Shown here piece after piece: positions 34,360 through 35,648 of a DNA stretch of 35,648 bases (positions are counted from its first letter, which is position 1; the number at the start of each line of letters is the position of its first letter). Origin of the DNA: UBA4416 sp040389965 (GTDB taxonomy: Bacteria > Bacteroidota > Bacteroidia > B-17B0 > Aurantibacillaceae); NCBI GenBank assembly GCA_040389965.1, contig JAZJZF010000032.1, positions 1 through 35,648 of the forward strand, given 5' to 3'. Under the pieces are notes generated by a model. It saw nothing but the letters and a program-made list of their open reading frames with translations, was not told the DNA's origin and made no database searches. A program made the translations under genes and the position numbers.

Positions 34360-34776
34360 ATGAAATTTACAAGAAACGCAAGTGCCAACTGGAAAGGTAC
34401 AGGAATGGAAGGCAAAGGAACAATTAACACACAAAGCAAAACGTTAGATAACGCTCAGTTATCTTTTAAAACCCGCTTTGAGCAAGGTGTGGGAACAAAC
34501 CCGGAAGAGCTGATTGCTGCTGCCCATTCGGGATGCTTTACGATGCAATTGAGCTTTTTATTGTCAGAAGCAGGTTTTGTGCCTGAAGACCTAAACACGG
34601 AAGCAAAAGTAACCTTTGAAGATGGTTCTATTAACCTGATTCATCTTGAACTAACCGGTAAGGTTCCCGGCATTTCAAACGAGGATTTTCAAAAAACAGC
34701 ACAAAAAGCCAAAGAAGTTTGTCCGGTATCCAAACTATTAAATGCTACCATCACTTTATCGGCAAATTTAGTGTAA
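34360..34776 (+). CDS. osmC: OsmC/Ohr-family peroxidase
   Basis: A 138-residue thiol peroxidase of the OsmC family, which reduces organic hydroperoxides. The two catalytic cysteines are C59 (AAAHSGCFTMQL) and C121 (KEVCPVSKLL), with the family Arg/Glu environment (FKTRFEQGVGTNPEELIAAA). Text and spacing favour OsmC over Ohr. It is divergent from the OxyR-type regulator, has a consensus promoter, and is followed 27 bases later by a strong terminator, so it is probably a single-gene transcript under OxyR control. Confidence 0.93.
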   Translation: MKFTRNASANWKGTGMEGKGTINTQSKTLDNAQLSFKTRFEQGVGTNPEELIAAAHSGCFTMQLSFLLSEAGFVPEDLNTEAKVTFEDGSINLIHLELTGKVPGISNEDFQKTAQKAKEVCPVSKLLNATITLSANLV

Positions 34777-34803
34777 ACAAAAACGTTGATTGAATTTAAA
34801 ATG

Positions 34804-34837
34804 AAAAGCCCTCCGCTAATTAGCGGAGGGCTTTTTT
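34804..34837 (+). terminator. Terminator of the osmC-like gene
   Basis: AAAAGCCCTCCGCTAA followed by its exact complement is a 32-base perfect palindrome ending in a T-run. It is back to back with the terminator at 34849-34873. Confidence 0.9.
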
Positions 34838-34844
34838 GTGAAAA

Positions 34845-34900
34845 TAAAAAAGTCCTACAGATTATGTAGGACTTTCGTGGGAGATACAGGGTTCGAACCT
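34845..34900. repeat. 56-base direct repeat, copy A (tRNA 3' end plus terminator)
   Basis: Identical to 35192-35247 except for two bases in the hairpin loop. Read on the - strand it is TTCGAAC, the T-stem and acceptor 3' strand of a tRNA (discriminator at 34878), followed by the hairpin AAGTCCTACA/TGTAGGACTT and a T-run. Confidence 0.9.
34849..34873 (-). terminator. tRNA-associated terminator, copy A
   Basis: On the - strand a perfect 10-base stem (AAGTCCTACA, five-base loop, TGTAGGACTT) is followed by T residues. It directly follows the tRNA 3' end remnant. Confidence 0.75.
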
Positions 34901-34946
34901 AACCCTCCCGATTATAAATCGGGATGTTCTGAACCAACTGAAGCAA
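34878..34946 (-). pseudogene. Chimeric tRNA-like remnant overlapping the GIY-YIG gene
   Basis: Read on the - strand it has a D-arm-like TTCAGTTGGTTCAGAA, a perfect anticodon arm (CCCGA-TTTATAA-TCGGG, nominal anticodon TAT), then a T-arm and acceptor 3' strand that are identical to those of the tRNA-Val remnant at 35225. The T-stem is imperfect (TTAGG against CCTGT) and no matching acceptor 5' strand exists, so it cannot form a normal tRNA. It looks like a join between two different tRNA sequences at the T-loop. Confidence 0.65.
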
Positions 34947-35187
34947 GTAGTAATTTCTCAATCAATATCCTGCTTTTCCATTTCTTAATTTGCTGTTCTC
35001 TTTTTATCGCTTCATGCTTTGTTGAAAAGCACTCTGTATATTTTAGTTCCCAATCGCCTATCCCACCCGTAAAGCCTTTATGATCAGAATTGTGTTTCCG
35101 CAAACGTTCCTCCATGATATCACCTGTATATCCGATGTAATACTTATTCTTAATGATTGAAAATAAAATATAAACCGTAAATGGCAT
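34912..35187 (-). CDS. GIY-YIG endonuclease-domain protein (small, UPF0213-like)
   Basis: A 91-residue single-domain nuclease-like protein. Motifs are YILFSIIKNKYYIGYTGDI (the GIY-YIG strands, here as YIL and YIG), an arginine in MEERLRKHN, a histidine after it, and the metal-binding glutamate in AIKREQQIKKW. Family members cut DNA, often branched or tRNA-neighbouring sites. Stand-alone small members are common in Bacteroidota. The final ten codons (ASVGSEHPDL) and the stop are also tRNA D-arm and anticodon-arm sequence, with the stop in the anticodon loop. The gene lies between two 56-base repeats, each a tRNA end with a terminator. ATG 35187 is the only plausible start. Confidence 0.85.
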   Translation of the reverse strand: MPFTVYILFSIIKNKYYIGYTGDIMEERLRKHNSDHKGFTGGIGDWELKYTECFSTKHEAIKREQQIKKWKSRILIEKLLLASVGSEHPDL

Positions 35188-35191
35188 AAAC

Positions 35192-35247
35192 TAAAAAAGT
35201 CCTACAGGCTATGTAGGACTTTCGTGGGAGATACAGGGTTCGAACCT
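35192..35247. repeat. 56-base direct repeat, copy B (tRNA 3' end plus terminator)
   Basis: Second copy of the repeat at 34845, 54 of 56 bases identical and 347 bases apart. Its hairpin loop reads GC where copy A has AT; the stem is unchanged. Confidence 0.9.
35197..35220 (-). terminator. tRNA-associated terminator, copy B
   Basis: The same 10-base stem as copy A, following the tRNA-Val 3' half on the - strand and ending in a T-run. Confidence 0.75.
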
Positions 35248-35266
35248 GTGACCCCCTGCTTGTAAG
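35225..35266 (-). pseudogene. 3' half of tRNA-Val(TAC), cut at the anticodon loop (attachment site)
   Basis: Read on the - strand: anticodon loop CTTACAA with anticodon TAC, anticodon-stem 3' strand GCAGG, variable region, a perfect T-arm (ACAGG-TTCGAAC-CCTGT), acceptor strand ATCTCCC and discriminator A. The 5' strand of the anticodon stem (expected CCTGC) is replaced by TACTT, and no D-arm or acceptor 5' strand follows. This is the classic remnant left when an element integrates into a tRNA 3' half. Confidence 0.8.
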
Positions 35267-35277
35267 AAGTACCCCCC

Positions 35278-35351
35278 TTTCTTATTGATAGTTATTGATT
35301 TTTATATATACTTATTAATCAATTATTTAGGAAAATATTTCTTATTGATAG
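35278..35351. repeat. 14-base direct repeats next to the tRNA remnant
   Basis: TTTCTTATTGATAG occurs exactly at 35278-35291 and 35338-35351, 60 bases apart, between the tRNA-Val remnant and the integrase gene. They may be arm-type integrase binding sites. Confidence 0.6.
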
Positions 35352-35375
35352 ATACCTTACTTTATTGTTTTTTAT

Positions 35376-35403
35376 TACATTTGTTTACACCATGTTTACA
35401 CCA
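35376..35403 (+). promoter_or_regulatory. Integrase promoter box overlapped by an 11-base tandem repeat
   Basis: TACATTTG (35376-35383) is a perfect -7 box. TGTTTACACCA is repeated twice head to tail (35382-35392, 35393-35403) directly after it and 12 bases before the integrase ATG. It could be an operator or an integrase arm site. Confidence 0.6.
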
Positions 35404-35415
35404 AGATTTTAAGTA

Positions 35416-35648
35416 ATGAAAAACTCAGCATCTATAAAGGCTACATTATACGTTCATAAAACGCTTAAAAATGGGCAACATCCAATCATCTTACAAATTA
35501 TAAAGGATAGGAAGATTAGAAAAATAAGTCTCGGCTATTCGGCTGCAAAAGACGAATGGGATTTTGCCGAAAATAAGCCATCCAAAAAACACCCTTTGCG
35601 TAAAGAATTAGAAGCCGTTATCAGTATGAAAATGGCAGCTCTATCAAA
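35416..35648 (+). CDS. Tyrosine recombinase (integrase), N-terminal part, cut by the window edge
   Basis: The frame from ATG 35416 is open for 77 codons to the window end. The protein start (KATLYVHKTLKNGQHPIILQ, then KDRKIRKISLGYSAAKDEWD) matches the arm-type DNA-binding domain common at the N-terminus of Bacteroidota tyrosine integrases (Arm_DNA-bind_5 type), with the conserved W. The SAM-like core-binding and catalytic domains would follow beyond the window, so catalytic residues cannot be checked. It lies about 150 bases from a tRNA-Val remnant, with repeats and a promoter between, as expected for the integrase of a tRNA-targeting genomic island whose body lies to the right. Confidence 0.85.
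   Translation, partial: MKNSASIKATLYVHKTLKNGQHPIILQIIKDRKIRKISLGYSAAKDEWDFAENKPSKKHPLRKELEAVISMKMAALS

Noticed and set aside
34878..34946. A functional tRNA-Ile(TAT)
   Set aside because: The acceptor 5' strand is missing, the D-stem and T-stem are mismatched, and the 3' part belongs to tRNA-Val.
34838..35083. An 81-codon + strand frame across the tRNA remnant
   Set aside because: It is antisense to the tRNA end and the GIY-YIG gene; its VGDTGFEP text is the familiar false translation of tRNA sequence.

Overview
The window comes from an AT-rich member of the Bacteroidota. The evidence is a protein with a type IX secretion type-B sorting domain, perfect TAnnTTTG promoter -7 boxes, few Shine-Dalgarno sequences, several TTG or GTG starts, Wzi-type outer-membrane proteins and a Bacteroidota-type tyrosine integrase. 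A run of ten N (10465-10474) shows that this is a draft or metagenomic scaffold. About 157 bases beside the gap look foreign.

Layout. (1) 1-6121 is a surface-polysaccharide block on the + strand: the 3' part of gmd, fcl (GDP-L-fucose from GDP-mannose), and two Wzi-like outer-membrane proteins either side of a WecA/TagO-type sugar-phosphate transferase. (2) 6212-9241 holds an FAD-dependent oxidoreductase closely followed by a membrane-anchored SpoIIE-type phosphatase. (3) 9351-13854, - strand, has a 7TM-HD (PgpH-type) phosphodiesterase broken by the assembly gap, and a large PKD-domain T9SS cargo protein. (4) 13993-16723, + strand, has an M20 peptidase and a flavoprotein of the TIGR03862/HI0933 group. 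(5) 16788-25209, - strand, has a prolyl oligopeptidase, asnS, a small membrane protein, riboflavin synthase and an 1161-residue outer-membrane protein. (6) 25271-27879, + strand, has exonuclease III and an oligopeptide-binding lipoprotein without permease genes. (7) 28069-34776 has a P-loop kinase, an EmrAB-TolC-type tripartite efflux operon facing its MarR regulator, and an OxyR-type regulator facing an OsmC peroxidase. (8) 34845-35648 is a tRNA-associated accessory junction.

The most unusual region is 34845-35648. A 91-codon GIY-YIG nuclease gene lies between two 56-base direct repeats (54/56 identical). Each repeat consists of a tRNA 3' end and its terminator. The last ten sense codons and stop of the nuclease are also the D-arm and anticodon-arm of a tRNA-like sequence, with the stop codon in the anticodon loop. 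Immediately to the right, a tRNA-Val(TAC) is cut at the anticodon loop and followed by repeats, a promoter and the start of an integrase. This is what one end of an integrated island looks like.

Other signals are a palindromic repeat family whose stem bases covary and one copy of which lies in frame inside a flavoprotein gene, an inverted repeat that supplies a signal-peptide coding segment, and two 15-base operator-like palindromes spaced 21 bases apart in front of the efflux operon. All functional statements rest on reading motifs by eye; no searches were run.
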